Source: Photobacterium leiognathi
Lineage (GTDB): Bacteria; Pseudomonadota; Gammaproteobacteria; Enterobacterales; Vibrionaceae
Assembly: GCF_030685535.1 (NCBI RefSeq)
Contig: NZ_CP131601.1
Span: 1,550,001-1,614,000, forward strand
Direction: 5' to 3'
DNA: 64,000 nt
Shown: piece after piece, positions 16,595-25,852 of the stretch
How the letters are laid out: every line of letters begins with the position of its first letter
Numbering within the stretch: position 1 is the stretch's first letter
Translations under genes and position numbers: made by a program
The notes under the pieces: generated by a model
Told to the model about the DNA's origin: nothing
Databases searched by the model: none
What the model saw: the letters and a program-made list of their open reading frames with translations, nothing else

Positions 16595-18340
16595 TTAATC
16601 CCTTTGATACTGACCCAAGTCGAACAACTTATCTCTAATTGCCCAGAAACGACCACTTTTACGAGCGATCACAATTTCTGGTGGACGTAAACGGTGCTCG
16701 TTATTGGCAACCTTGGTTGGGGCTGTATCAGTAAACGGGCGGTGACGATCCACTAAATGGGGATTAATAAAACGCTTTAGAAACTCTTGTTTCTGGGTTT
16801 TATTGGAAAGCGTCCACACTTCATTTATTTCATTACCTTCATCACCGATATACACCACTTTAAGCTGCGGTTTATCAAACTTGTTTTTACCCGGCTCTAA
16901 ACGCATGTCGGTACATTTCATAATCATGGCATCTTTTAGCTTCAACGCATCACGAAGCTTTTTATCAGGATCAACCATGACGGCGTCACACTGGTGGCAA
17001 CGTCTGGCGGCAATATCATTATCAGCGCCACACTCTTCACAGTATTTAGCACGGAAACGATAACCACATTCTTCACGTTCGCCTGTTTCATCGTCTTCAA
17101 AATAGCCTTGGCAACGACGACCATAATGCTCAACTAAAAAGCCTGCGGGATCAAGTTTGCCCCAAAAGCTGTTTTTAAAGCCGCAAGCAGGGCATGGCAC
17201 CATGACAACTTCACTTTCACTATTAGGTTTAGGATCGCCAACTTCAGGTTGGTATAAGTCGTAACAGTTGCCAGCATATTCAAGCACTAAACAATCTTCT
17301 TTGCCTTCGGATAGGCGTAACCCTCGGCCTACAATCTGTTGGTATAGGCTAATAGATTCTGTTGGGCGCAAAATGGCAATTAAATCCACATGGGGCGCAT
17401 CAAAGCCAGTGGTTAATACCGATACGTTAACAAGGTATTTGATTTTCTGATCTTTAAAATCGTTGATTATGCGATCACGCTCTTCAATACTGGTATCACC
17501 AATCACTAAAGCGGCATTTTCGCCAGCCAGATACCCCATAATCTCTTGGGCATGATTGACAGTGGAAGCGAAGATCATCACGCCTTTACGATCTTTGGCG
17601 TAGTCGATGACTTGTTCAATGATCATCGGTGTCGCACGTTCCGATTTACTGATGATACTATTTAGATCGGCTTCTTTATAATGTCCTGTAGAAGAGGGCG
17701 TGAGCGATGAAAAGTCATAGCCAAGTACGGCCATATCCATCATTTTAGGCTCGGTTAAAAAACCTTCATCTAATAAATAGCGGATCGGCAGCTCAAAAAT
17801 ACAGTCACGGAAGAAGCGATCTTGCTCGGTACGTACTTGACCACGAGTATGGTACTTGTAAATCCATCCCATACCTAAACGATAAGGGGTAGCTGTTAAG
17901 CCAAGGATCTTAATGTTGGGGTTTACTTCTTGAACGTGCTTGATGACCTTGCGATACGCGCTGTTTTCATCGTCGGGAACACGGTGACATTCATCAATAA
18001 CCAGCAGTGAAAACTGTTCTTTGAATTTATCTAAGCTGTTTGCCATTGATTGTACCGAGGCAAAGACTACCTGTTGATCGGTTTCTTTTCGTCCTAATCC
18101 AGCTGAGAAAATCGCTGCTTTTAAGCCATAACTTTCGTATTTGGCGTGGTTTTGCTCCACCAGCTCTTTAACGTGGGTTAACACCAATACACGACCACGA
18201 GCAATGCGGGCAAGCTCTGCTACTACAAGGCTTTTACCTGCACCTGTCGGTAAGGTGAGTACCGCTGGGGTATTGTGCTTACGAAAGTAATGAAGGGTGG
18301 CATTCACGCTATCTTGTTGGTAAGGACGAAGAGTATACAT
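16595..18340 (-). CDS. radD: RadD (YejH) family DNA repair helicase
   Basis: A 581-residue superfamily 2 ATPase close in length to E. coli RadD (586). Walker A is PTGAGKS at 31-37, the DEAH-type box is DECH at 116-119, and motif VI is in QQIVGRGLRLSEGKEDC. The C-terminal third has cysteine clusters (CPACGFKNSFWG, CEECGADNDIAARRCHQCD) forming zinc ribbons, as in RadD. RadD interacts with single-strand DNA-binding protein and RecA in double-strand break repair and recombination. Divergent from apbE; transcribed alone. Confidence 0.93.
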   Translation of the reverse strand: MYTLRPYQQDSVNATLHYFRKHNTPAVLTLPTGAGKSLVVAELARIARGRVLVLTHVKELVEQNHAKYESYGLKAAIFSAGLGRKETDQQVVFASVQSMANSLDKFKEQFSLLVIDECHRVPDDENSAYRKVIKHVQEVNPNIKILGLTATPYRLGMGWIYKYHTRGQVRTEQDRFFRDCIFELPIRYLLDEGFLTEPKMMDMAVLGYDFSSLTPSSTGHYKEADLNSIISKSERATPMIIEQVIDYAKDRKGVMIFASTVNHAQEIMGYLAGENAALVIGDTSIEERDRIINDFKDQKIKYLVNVSVLTTGFDAPHVDLIAILRPTESISLYQQIVGRGLRLSEGKEDCLVLEYAGNCYDLYQPEVGDPKPNSESEVVMVPCPACGFKNSFWGKLDPAGFLVEHYGRRCQGYFEDDETGEREECGYRFRAKYCEECGADNDIAARRCHQCDAVMVDPDKKLRDALKLKDAMIMKCTDMRLEPGKNKFDKPQLKVVYIGDEGNEINEVWTLSNKTQKQEFLKRFINPHLVDRHRPFTDTAPTKVANNEHRLRPPEIVIARKSGRFWAIRDKLFDLGQYQRD

Positions 18341-18516
18341 AAAACGGTACTGGCTTAGCTAAAAACCTGACTAGTGTACATTTAACCAGTGGTTTGGCAA
18401 AGCCTTTCATTGATGGTGAGAACGTGTCGCTAACTGCAGTGTTTTGCCTCTATCTAGTAGTACTTAGTAACTGTTGGTAAACTTTGGTTACATTTGCGAA
18501 TCAATAAGGTTTTTGT

Positions 18517-19584
18517 ATGTTCGAGAAAACGTCGAATGTTGTTCTAAAGCGGAGCTGTACGGCATTAACGATATCCGCAATCATGATGTTGTCGGGCTGT
18601 AGTCAACCACCAAAGTTAGAAAAAATTGCAGGTTATGCTGAAGGTACGACTTACCACGTGAGCTACTGGTCTAAAGACGAAGTATCGCCTTCAAAAGTAA
18701 AAGCACAATTTGATACAGCGTTAGCGGCAATTGATAAAGAGTATTCGACTTATCGTAATGATTCGTATATTTCGAAATTCAACAAAAGCACGTCTACTGA
18801 GTGGCAACCAGCGTCGAAAGATTTCATCTATATGGTGTCTTTAGCTCAGTCGATTAATAAAGCCAGTCACGGTTGTTACGATCCGACTGTTCAGCCGTTA
18901 TATAAACTTTGGGGTTTCCAAGGTGAAACGTTGAATGTGCCAACGGCTGCCCAAATTACCAAGATCCGTGATGATATGGGGATCGACAAAATTGAAATCG
19001 ATCCTGAGCATTTACGTATTCGCAAAACCATTCCTCAACTTCAACTTGATTTATCGTCAATGGGTGAGGGCTATGCGATTAGCCGTTTAAGCCAAATTCT
19101 AGAATCTGATGGTGTCGAGAACTACTTGGTTGAGTTCGGTGGCGATATGAAGATCAAAGGTCATAAGCCAATGGGTGAAAAATGGCGCGTGGCAATTGAA
19201 CAGCCTATAGCGCTGAAAGACGGTATTCGCCCGTATCAGATCGTGACAATCAATGATGAGAATGGTGTATCGCTAAATACGTCAGGTACTTACCATCATA
19301 ATTTCAAAGATGGTAAAAAAGACTATTCACACATTTTAGATCCTCGAACTGGTGCGCCAATTACTCACAATTTAGTATCGGCTTCTGTGTTTGGCACTAA
19401 CCCTGTTGAAGGCGATGCGTGGGCAACAACTATGCTGTGTTTAGGTCCTGATGAAGGTAAAGCAGTGGCGAATGAAGAATCATTGCCGGCTTATTACATT
19501 CAAGATGTGAACGATGCCTTTAAGAGTTCGAAGAGTAATGCGCTAATTCATTATAAGAACATTACGTTAAGCCAGCAGAAGTAA
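18517..19584 (+). CDS. apbE: FAD:protein FMN transferase ApbE lipoprotein
   Basis: ApbE attaches FMN to Thr or Ser residues of target proteins such as the NqrB and NqrC subunits of the sodium-pumping NADH dehydrogenase. The 355-residue protein has a lipoprotein signal with LSGC, the lipidated cysteine at residue 28. It also has the family motifs CYDPTVQPLYKLWGF, DLSSMGEGYAISRL, LVEFGGDMKIKG and SHILDPRTGAPI. It would sit at the periplasmic face of the inner membrane. In vibrios apbE often follows the nqr operon; here nqr is not next to it. Confidence 0.95.
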   Translation: MFEKTSNVVLKRSCTALTISAIMMLSGCSQPPKLEKIAGYAEGTTYHVSYWSKDEVSPSKVKAQFDTALAAIDKEYSTYRNDSYISKFNKSTSTEWQPASKDFIYMVSLAQSINKASHGCYDPTVQPLYKLWGFQGETLNVPTAAQITKIRDDMGIDKIEIDPEHLRIRKTIPQLQLDLSSMGEGYAISRLSQILESDGVENYLVEFGGDMKIKGHKPMGEKWRVAIEQPIALKDGIRPYQIVTINDENGVSLNTSGTYHHNFKDGKKDYSHILDPRTGAPITHNLVSASVFGTNPVEGDAWATTMLCLGPDEGKAVANEESLPAYYIQDVNDAFKSSKSNALIHYKNITLSQQK

Positions 19585-19608
19585 TGGCTGAAATATAGCT
19601 ATCAAAGA

Positions 19609-19650
19609 GTCTTATCTGGATAGATCATCTAGATAAGACTTCTTACTTTT
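19609..19650 (+). terminator. Terminator of apbE
   Basis: GTCTTATCT (19609-19617) pairs with AGATAAGAC (19631-19639), followed by TTCTTACTTTT. Confidence 0.75.
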
Positions 19651-19692
19651 ATAATCTAGCTAAAATTTATATCTAGTGTTTAACCTCTACTC

Positions 19693-19833
19693 ATGTTTAT
19701 TGAAGGTACTAGATCTGAAGCTTTTCTTATTTATCTATTAACCACATTGAGAGTGGATACCGATTTCCAAGATGGCGTGCAGTATCAAACCAAACAACAT
19801 ATCGGAACATTTAAGTTTGAAAGGGTAGATTAG
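19693..19833 (+). CDS. Possible small ORF or gene remnant, 46 residues
   Basis: The ORF runs from an ATG directly after an in-frame stop. Its second half reads VDTDFQDGVQYQTKQHIG and looks more like protein than random translation, but I do not recognise it. It lies between the apbE terminator and a second hairpin at 19848, so it could be an independent unit or the tail of a decayed gene. No good ribosome-binding site was seen. Confidence 0.3.
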   Translation: MFIEGTRSEAFLIYLLTTLRVDTDFQDGVQYQTKQHIGTFKFERVD

Positions 19834-19847
19834 TATTATTAACTATG

Positions 19848-19877
19848 AAAGGCATAGCTATCTATAGTTATGCCTTT
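19848..19877. terminator. Hairpin before the RDD gene
   Basis: AAAGGCATA (19848-19856) pairs with TATGCCTTT (19869-19877), with further pairing inside. The same stem arms recur in the terminator at 25652. Confidence 0.55.
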
Positions 19878-19963
19878 ACATTATAAGTAACAGTATTGTG
19901 ACACGGGTTGACGTTTTTTTATTAAGAGTATTTTACACTTCGAAAAAATTTCAGGTCAGCAAA

Positions 19964-20458
19964 GTGAAGAGTAATACTACATTTACCGATCAAAGCGATT
20001 GTTATGCTGTGGCAAGTTCTATTCAACGCTTTTTATCCGGATTAATCGATCTTCTGGTTTTTAGCGTCATTTCTATCATCCTACTTTATCTTTATAATTT
20101 AATACGTTATCAAGAAATATACTCCTTTGGTCATATGATGGGTATGGAATATAACCGAGTGCTCTTGAGTATTCTAAATACGGTTTTATTTCTTATTGTT
20201 AATTGGTCTTTTTTTAGAGAAGGTCAGACACTTGGTATGCGTTTTGTCGGAACGCAAATAGTGATGAAAAATGGTTTTAAAGCATCAATGATCACTGTAG
20301 TAATTCGACAAATATTCTATTCATATTTAGGGATGATGACCTTTATTATTCCACCGATTCTATTATTTGCTATTAATGGCTTACTGTTAAAGTTCCATCC
20401 ATGTAAGAGGCTGTTACATGATCTTATTGCAGGTACAATGGTTATTCAAAAGTATTAA
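19964..20458 (+). CDS. RDD family membrane protein
   Basis: About 164 residues with the RDD-domain pattern: SSIQRFLSGLIDLLVFSVIS (the R and D of the first helix), two further membrane segments around TVLFLIVNWSFF and FIIPPILLFAINGLLL, GQTLGMRFVGTQI, and a closing KRLLHDLIAGTMVI. Function is unclear; some RDD proteins have been linked to sodium or proton transport. The GTG at 19964 has AGG 8 nt upstream and places the start just before the domain; an in-frame GTG at 19898 would add 22 residues. Convergent with the unknown gene at 20472. Confidence 0.82.
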   Translation: MKSNTTFTDQSDCYAVASSIQRFLSGLIDLLVFSVISIILLYLYNLIRYQEIYSFGHMMGMEYNRVLLSILNTVLFLIVNWSFFREGQTLGMRFVGTQIVMKNGFKASMITVVIRQIFYSYLGMMTFIIPPILLFAINGLLLKFHPCKRLLHDLIAGTMVIQKY

Positions 20459-20471
20459 GTGAATAAATTTG

Positions 20472-20813
20472 TCAGTTTAGCTTGGTACGTGTTTTTTGTA
20501 GTTTGAGCCAAAAAGACTCTTGGCATCGGCTGGTGAAAATTTTCTTTTTCGGTGCAATTACTTCTCCTTGTGGTTGGGTAATAATTTCGTAATTGATCCA
20601 ACACTCAGGGCATACACTATCGTCAAGTATACCTAGCGTTTCATCAAACTCAGTGGTTTTTAACATAACGGCACCATTACTAAAGGTTGCACGCTCTTCT
20701 GTATGATGGATCTCTACATCATCTTCAAGGTAAGTGTGTTGCTGTATTTTCCTGTCGATAATGAAAGAGTCATTTGTGTTAAAAGCTAAAATGTAGGTAA
20801 TGAGATCGTTCAT
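20472..20813 (-). CDS. Hypothetical protein, 113 residues
   Basis: I do not recognise this family. It is soluble, without signal peptide or membrane segment, beginning MNDLITYILAFNTNDSF. It has an acidic first half (TYLEDDVEIHHTEE) and a basic C terminus. The pair of cysteines in SVCPECWINYE suggests a possible metal site, with a third cysteine in SRCQESFW. It lies downstream of lemA and the DUF3137 gene on the same strand, about 85 nt after the DUF3137 gene start side is passed, so co-transcription is uncertain. Confidence 0.65.
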   Translation of the reverse strand: MNDLITYILAFNTNDSFIIDRKIQQHTYLEDDVEIHHTEERATFSNGAVMLKTTEFDETLGILDDSVCPECWINYEIITQPQGEVIAPKKKIFTSRCQESFWLKLQKTRTKLN

Positions 20814-20898
20814 GTATAGTCTTCTTATTGATTTACGATAACAACATAGCTGTTTTAATACGCACTGTTGCCATCGTAAATCAAGGAATGAGAGATAA

Positions 20899-21855
20899 CT
20901 AGTGTTTGGTCCAAATACGGGTGTTGAGATCTAAGTCATTTACAATATCGATAACGAACTGTAGATCGTGGGCAATGTCTTGCACCGATTCGAAACTGTC
21001 AGATTGAGTAAATAGGGCAGGCTCGAAATAGTTTTTACTGTTGCTGATGGCAATGTAAATATTGTTATCAATAAACGACAGTGAGACTTTGCTTTTCGCT
21101 TTGGCGACAAAATCTACCAACCTTTCCATCATCGCAGGGGTTAGCAGGTAACGAGCTTCAATTTGATCACTACTATAAACCGAGAAGTGTTGTTCAAAGC
21201 GAGGATCTTCGAGTTTTATACGATCTGATTTACGGTTAAATAACTGTGTGACTGAATCGCTAATCGCTGATAAAAACGCATTTTTAGCTGGCACAATTAG
21301 TGTTTTGCTGATGAAGCTCTTATTGGCGTCAGCTACAAAGAAAATACCGTTAAAAATGGTTTCCCATTCCTCACGATCTTCTTTTTGGTTTAGGCGCTGT
21401 TTTTTAACTTGAGTATTGAGCTCTGAAAAACGCAGCGTGGTTTTGCCTATTTTACCTTCTACGAAATCCTCGCCTTGGTAGCTGTCATAATGAGTTGGAA
21501 ATAGTTGGCTCGCTTTATAGTCATGCTCAGAGATTGCTGAGAGCGGTTGATATTGAAAACTGTCATTGATGTTAGCCAGTAGAGAAGTGATGACCTTTTC
21601 TTTATAAGTCACGCTGTATTGTTTTTTCTGTTTAGAAAAACGTACTAGCATAAAAAGCGAGATAACAAAGGTAGCGATAATACCCAATGGCAAGCTGTTG
21701 TAATGCAGCGCAAGCGGGATCGAAATAGCAGCGGTTATTGCACCTGTTGCTAAGGCAATCCATAGCTGTTTGATGACATGTTGACGGGTAGATTCAAGGC
21801 TTGAGAGTTGTTCTCTTAAGCCTTGTTCGTATAGGGCAGAAATACGATCTTCCAT
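20899..21855 (-). CDS. DUF3137 domain protein, LemA partner
   Basis: A 318-residue protein with two N-terminal membrane segments (about 32-67, LWIALATGAITAAISIPLAL and LGIIATFVISLFML) followed by a soluble domain of DUF3137 type, including FVEGKIGKTTLRFSE and a Glu/Arg-rich segment. DUF3137 genes are repeatedly found next to lemA, as here, where it starts 18 nt after the lemA stop. Function is not established; the pairing suggests a membrane-associated complex with LemA. Confidence 0.88.
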   Translation of the reverse strand: MEDRISALYEQGLREQLSSLESTRQHVIKQLWIALATGAITAAISIPLALHYNSLPLGIIATFVISLFMLVRFSKQKKQYSVTYKEKVITSLLANINDSFQYQPLSAISEHDYKASQLFPTHYDSYQGEDFVEGKIGKTTLRFSELNTQVKKQRLNQKEDREEWETIFNGIFFVADANKSFISKTLIVPAKNAFLSAISDSVTQLFNRKSDRIKLEDPRFEQHFSVYSSDQIEARYLLTPAMMERLVDFVAKAKSKVSLSFIDNNIYIAISNSKNYFEPALFTQSDSFESVQDIAHDLQFVIDIVNDLDLNTRIWTKH

Positions 21856-21873
21856 AATAAGACCTAGTGATAA

Positions 21874-22437
21874 TTACTTGTTGTTAAACAATGCTGCGGC
21901 ATCAATGTTTTGGCGTTCTACCTCTGGGATCTCAAACAAAGGTAAGGTCTTTAGGTTCATGCTGTTAGCAATAATGCTAGATGGAAACATTTCTACGGCA
22001 TTGTTGAAGTCAGTAACTGCGGCATTAAAACTACGACGAGAAGCTGATAATTGTGCTTCTACTTCATTCATTGAACGTAATACGGTATCAATATTCTCGT
22101 TTGCTTTTAGCTCTGGGTATGCTTCAACCGCGACACGGAAATGGGAAAGGGCGGTACTCATTTGTTTATCTAGCGCAGCTTTTTCATCAGTGCTGGTGGC
22201 GCTATTAGCTTGAGAGCGTAGCTCGGTGAGTTCAGTTAATACTGTTTTTTCATGCTGCATGTACGCTTTAGCGGTTTCAATAAGGTTTGGCAGTAAATCA
22301 AAGCGTTTTTTCAGCATCACATCAATGCTGGATTCTGCGTTGGCAACTTGGTTTTTCTTACCAATTAATCCATTGCGTAGTGAGATATAGATAAAGGCAA
22401 GCAGCACAATAACCGCAATCGTGATAATAAGGCTCAT
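21874..22437 (-). CDS. lemA: LemA family protein
   Basis: A 187-residue protein with a single N-terminal membrane anchor (LIITIAVIVLLAFIYISL) and a long helical bundle. Family signatures are KKRFDLLPNLIETAKAYMQHE and SRRSFNAAVTDFNNAVEMFP. LemA proteins are membrane-anchored coiled bundles of unknown biochemical role. Length matches the family (about 190). It is first in an operon with the DUF3137 gene. Confidence 0.94.
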   Translation of the reverse strand: MSLIITIAVIVLLAFIYISLRNGLIGKKNQVANAESSIDVMLKKRFDLLPNLIETAKAYMQHEKTVLTELTELRSQANSATSTDEKAALDKQMSTALSHFRVAVEAYPELKANENIDTVLRSMNEVEAQLSASRRSFNAAVTDFNNAVEMFPSSIIANSMNLKTLPLFEIPEVERQNIDAAALFNNK

Positions 22438-22523
22438 AACATTCCTTGGTTTTGAAAAATGAAAAGCAGGTTTTATGGTGATGATTCTAGCTAAGTTGTC
22501 AATAGATTCATACGCTTAACAAT

Positions 22524-22564
22524 CAAAAAAGCCTTGCAATGTATAATGACAATGCAAGGCTTTA
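22524..22564 (-). terminator. Terminator of the GNAT gene
   Basis: GCCTTGCA (22531-22538) pairs with TGCAAGGC (22553-22560); on the minus strand it is followed by a run of T. Confidence 0.88.
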
Positions 22565-22584
22565 AATACGGACGTTAGCGATAT

Positions 22585-23079
22585 TTATGACGCAACGTGT
22601 AGCGGTACGGTGCTTTGAACTAATGTTTTTGTCATCATGCAGAATTGTCGACGAGGTACAAAACCTTGACGCTCATAGAAGGTACGAGCGCCAGCATTTC
22701 CGATGTTTACCTCAAGCGATAGGGCTTTGATCCCATCATTAATCACGTTTTGTTCTACTTGAGGGAATAGGGCTGAACCTATGCCTTTTTGTCGCCATTC
22801 TGGTTTTAAATAGAATTGGTCAATTAAGCCGACCTTTCCGCCATGCTCTAGGCTAAAAGCGTAACTAACAATCAAATGTCCTGCGATTTGGGTTTGACCA
22901 TTTTCTTCGACTTCAATGAACCAAGCATGACCTAGCTCTGGTGATGCAAGCAGTTGTTTTACTGCCGCAGAGGTTTGCTCTACTTTTTGTGGTAAAGCCT
23001 CGTAAGCGAATAGTTCGTCAATCAGTTTTAGGAAAGTATCAAGTGAAGAAAGCACTGGTGTTGTTAACGAGATTTTCAT
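22585..23079 (-). CDS. GNAT family N-acetyltransferase
   Basis: A 164-residue cytoplasmic acyltransferase using acetyl-CoA. The acetyl-CoA binding motif is QKGIGSALFPQVE (the R/Q-x-x-G-x-G/A signature), followed by SLEVNIGNAGARTFYERQGF, the classic motif B. The substrate is not predictable. It is a single gene with its own terminator, located between the 2OG oxygenase and lemA on the same strand. Confidence 0.9.
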   Translation of the reverse strand: MKISLTTPVLSSLDTFLKLIDELFAYEALPQKVEQTSAAVKQLLASPELGHAWFIEVEENGQTQIAGHLIVSYAFSLEHGGKVGLIDQFYLKPEWRQKGIGSALFPQVEQNVINDGIKALSLEVNIGNAGARTFYERQGFVPRRQFCMMTKTLVQSTVPLHVAS

Positions 23080-23305
23080 ACGGAGTCCCTAAGTAAGATC
23101 TACGGCAACCAATTTGGTTATCAATGAACTATAGATCTGAAAGTCTGAATGTAAACGTAATCAAGATTAAATTGGTAAGCTATTACTCTATAAGCCAATA
23201 ATAGATTGTTTGCATAACAAATCGGATTCAACTAACTCATTTTGAGACAAGAGCCACGAAAAAATGTTCAGATTTTTGAGCCTAATTACAGAATGATTAG
23301 TTAGA

Positions 23306-23343
23306 AAACTCGGCAATGAACATTTCGGTTTAATGCCGAGTTT
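23306..23343 (-). terminator. Terminator of the 2OG-Fe(II) oxygenase gene
   Basis: AAACTCGGCA (23306-23315) pairs with TGCCGAGTTT (23334-23343); on the minus strand it leads into TTTTC. Confidence 0.75.
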
Positions 23344-23368
23344 GATGGTAGAAGCGGTTGCTGTAAAA

Positions 23369-24214
23369 TTAGATTACGCCAAGTTCACGTAGACGTTCCA
23401 TTAAATAGCTATCTGCCGTGTATTTTTCAGACAGCACGACTTCTGGTTTTGGGTGCAAAAACAGCGGTAATGAAATGCGTGATTTGGTTTTATCTGCACC
23501 TTCAGGGTTGATCACTCGGTGAGTGGTTGAAGGGAAATAACCGCTAGAAGCCTCTTGTAGCATGTCACCAATGTTGATGATCAGGTTACCAAAATCACAG
23601 GGTACATCGATCCAACTGCCATCTTTTGCTAGCACTTGCAGCCCTGGTTCGTTAGCCGCTGGTAGAATAGTTAATAGATTAATATCTTCGTGGGCACCTG
23701 CACGAATTGCACCTAGTTCTTCATCACCTTTTAGTGGCGGATAGTGTAATACACGTAACAAGGTTTTTTCACTACCATCAATCATGCTCGACAGCGGTTG
23801 GGAATATTTGTCGGAAATGTCATTAGGTGAGTATTCTTCAACCCATGATAGTAGCTCTGTCGCCAGTTCATTAGCTTCTTGGTAATACTGCTGAACTTCT
23901 TGTTTTAGTGCTGATGGACATTGACCCCAAGGGTAGTAGTGAAAGTATTCTTTAATGTCTTTCTTAGTGTGTCCTTTTGCGGTTTCTGACACTTCAGTAG
24001 GGAATAAGCCATCTTGGGTTTCTACATTAAATAGAAAATCTGTTTTCTCTTCACTATTTAAAAATTGGTACCAATTGTCATAGATACTTTGAACTAATTT
24101 TTGTTGAATAGGGTGGTTTTTTAATACCCCAAAGCCAGTATTGCGTAGCGATTCAACAAATAGCTGTTTCGCGTTTTCTGCCGTGTAATCTACCGCTTCC
24201 AGTTTCATTGACAT
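23369..24214 (-). CDS. 2-oxoglutarate/Fe(II) oxygenase, isopenicillin N synthase-like family
   Basis: A 281-residue cytoplasmic dioxygenase of the isopenicillin N synthase-like group. The iron ligands are visible as His and Asp in AHEDINLLTI and His in STTHRVINP, and the 2-oxoglutarate-binding Arg/Ser pair is in SRISLPLF. The N-terminal DIOX_N-like part begins after residue 15 with GFGVLKNHPI. The substrate is unknown. It is transcribed alone, upstream of the GNAT gene with its own terminator. Start: MSMKLEAVDY; the internal ATG at 24208 is also possible. Confidence 0.9.
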   Translation of the reverse strand: MSMKLEAVDYTAENAKQLFVESLRNTGFGVLKNHPIQQKLVQSIYDNWYQFLNSEEKTDFLFNVETQDGLFPTEVSETAKGHTKKDIKEYFHYYPWGQCPSALKQEVQQYYQEANELATELLSWVEEYSPNDISDKYSQPLSSMIDGSEKTLLRVLHYPPLKGDEELGAIRAGAHEDINLLTILPAANEPGLQVLAKDGSWIDVPCDFGNLIINIGDMLQEASSGYFPSTTHRVINPEGADKTKSRISLPLFLHPKPEVVLSEKYTADSYLMERLRELGVI

Positions 24215-24438
24215 TATTCTCCAACTGTATCTTTATATTTATAGCAATCGTTTAGCTGAGCGCCATATATTCTATTTTGGAAACAAAGACGTAACAAGGA
24301 TGTGGCATATAAAGTTTAGAAACATAGTATCCATGAGAGGAAATAATCACTATTTGACGCGTTTATCTGGCATACAGTTAAGTAAAGGTTAAGGAAGTTG
24401 TTAACAAAATAGTAGGACAATGATAGAGAATTCAGAAG

Positions 24439-24810
24439 ATGAAAAAGAAGTTAGCACTATTATGTTCCTGCTTATTCATTAGCATGAGTATATTCGCAGG
24501 TACGCTTAATCCATTAACAATTTCTTCAAAAAATGAACAACTTTATAAGGGTTATAAAACCTATAGCGGTAATGTGGTGATGCATATTTGTCGTGGTACA
24601 GAAGTTAAAATCGCCAGTGCCCATATTCAAAGCGAGGAACACGAAACGATTTATCAAGGCGATGTTGCGGTGACTTTTCCTTTCACCAATGAGAAAAATC
24701 AATTCGTGGTGATAACCTCAGATAAGGTAACAGTCAGAAAAGAGCAAGATAATAGCATTACATTGTTGGCTAACAGCATGAAGGTGCATTACGAATCAAA
24801 GCAAAACTAG
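24439..24810 (+). CDS. Small exported protein, possibly OstA/LptA-like
   Basis: A 123-residue protein with a clear signal peptide (KLALLCSCLFISMSIFA, cleavage likely after AGA-type residues near 21). The rest is a series of short strands, for example YSGNVVMHI, IYQGDVAVTF, QFVVITSDKVTV and ITLLANSMKVHYE. This alternation of GNV and strand repeats resembles the beta-jellyroll of LptA/OstA, but that is a judgement by eye. It stands about 105 bases before rsuA on the same strand and could share its transcript. Confidence 0.72.
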   Translation: MKKKLALLCSCLFISMSIFAGTLNPLTISSKNEQLYKGYKTYSGNVVMHICRGTEVKIASAHIQSEEHETIYQGDVAVTFPFTNEKNQFVVITSDKVTVRKEQDNSITLLANSMKVHYESKQN

Positions 24811-24916
24811 GGCTACGAGACGTTTATCTCATTGATGATGGCGATAAGTTTTTAATGCATCTTTGTTATTTGGTCTTATAATACCGACCTTTTGTAGCAA
24901 GTAGCGGAGCCAGTTA

Positions 24917-25612
24917 ATGAGGCTTGATAAATTCTTAGGTACTACGTTAGGTATCACACGTAAAGAAGCCGGTAAAATTCTTAAAGATCGTATGGTTGAA
25001 GTGAATGGTGAAGTTGTCCGTAACGGCTCTGTTCAAGTTTCAGATGATTGCGATGTAGAATTCAACGGTCGTTCGTTATCGTTGCAAGGTCCTCGTTACT
25101 ACATGCTAAATAAGCCACAAGGTTTTGTGTGTTCACACGTTGATGATTTCAATCCAACGATCTTTGTGCTGTTTGATGAAATTAGCCCAGAGAAAATGCA
25201 TGTTGCTGGTCGTTTAGATGGTGATACAACAGGTCTTGTATTAGTAACTGATGACGGTCAATGGTCACACCGTATTACGTCACCACGTCATGTGTGTGAA
25301 AAAACCTACTATGTTGAAACGGCAGATCCAATCACTGAAGATTATATTCAGCAATTCGCTGATGGCGTACAACTTCGAAGCGAGAAAGAGCTAACTCGCC
25401 CTGCGAAGCTAGAAATTCTTGGTGAGAATGAAGCGTTACTGACGATCACAGAAGGTAAATACCACCAAGTGAAGCGTATGTTTGCCGCAATGGGGAATAA
25501 AGTTGTTGGCTTACACCGTGAGCGTGTCGGTGCTGTTGAACTTGATGAAGAGTTAGAGCCTGGTGAATACCGTCCGTTAACGGAAGAAGAGATTGCTTCT
25601 TTTCTGAAATAA
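24917..25612 (+). CDS. rsuA: 16S rRNA pseudouridine(516) synthase RsuA
   Basis: RsuA converts U516 of 16S rRNA to pseudouridine during small-subunit assembly. The 231-residue protein has an N-terminal S4 RNA-binding domain (MRLDKFLGTTLGITRKEAG), then the catalytic domain with AGRLDGDTTGLV; the catalytic aspartate is D101, matching E. coli Asp102. Also typical are YYMLNKPQGFVCSH and EGKYHQVKRMFAAMGN. Gene order rsuA-bcr is the same as in E. coli, which supports the name over the RluE or RluF paralogues. Confidence 0.95.
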   Translation: MRLDKFLGTTLGITRKEAGKILKDRMVEVNGEVVRNGSVQVSDDCDVEFNGRSLSLQGPRYYMLNKPQGFVCSHVDDFNPTIFVLFDEISPEKMHVAGRLDGDTTGLVLVTDDGQWSHRITSPRHVCEKTYYVETADPITEDYIQQFADGVQLRSEKELTRPAKLEILGENEALLTITEGKYHQVKRMFAAMGNKVVGLHRERVGAVELDEELEPGEYRPLTEEEIASFLK

Positions 25613-25651
25613 ACGATTCTTAATGTAATTTTATAAATTATGTGTTGTAAT

Positions 25652-25700
25652 AAAAGGCATAGAACAGCTTATTAGTTGATTTGTTTATGCCTTTTATTTT
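25652..25700 (+). terminator. Terminator of rsuA
   Basis: AAAAGGCATA (25652-25661) pairs with TATGCCTTTT (25686-25695), followed by ATTTT. Confidence 0.8.
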
Positions 25701-25852
25701 ATCTGTCAAATACTAAGTATTCACTTAGCAAATATAATGCCAGAAAGGAAATAGCACTTTTCCATATTAGAAAGGTTCTGCTTAAGTCTTTTATCGTAAA
25801 ATACAGGCTTTTCCTCGAATATCTTACTAATATACTTATAATAAGAGGTGCT

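Larger units (their letters stand above)
19585..19963 (+). other. Intergenic region between apbE and the RDD gene
   Basis: It holds the apbE terminator hairpin, a 46-codon ORF at 19693 and a second hairpin at 19848. Nothing else was recognised. Confidence 0.5.
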
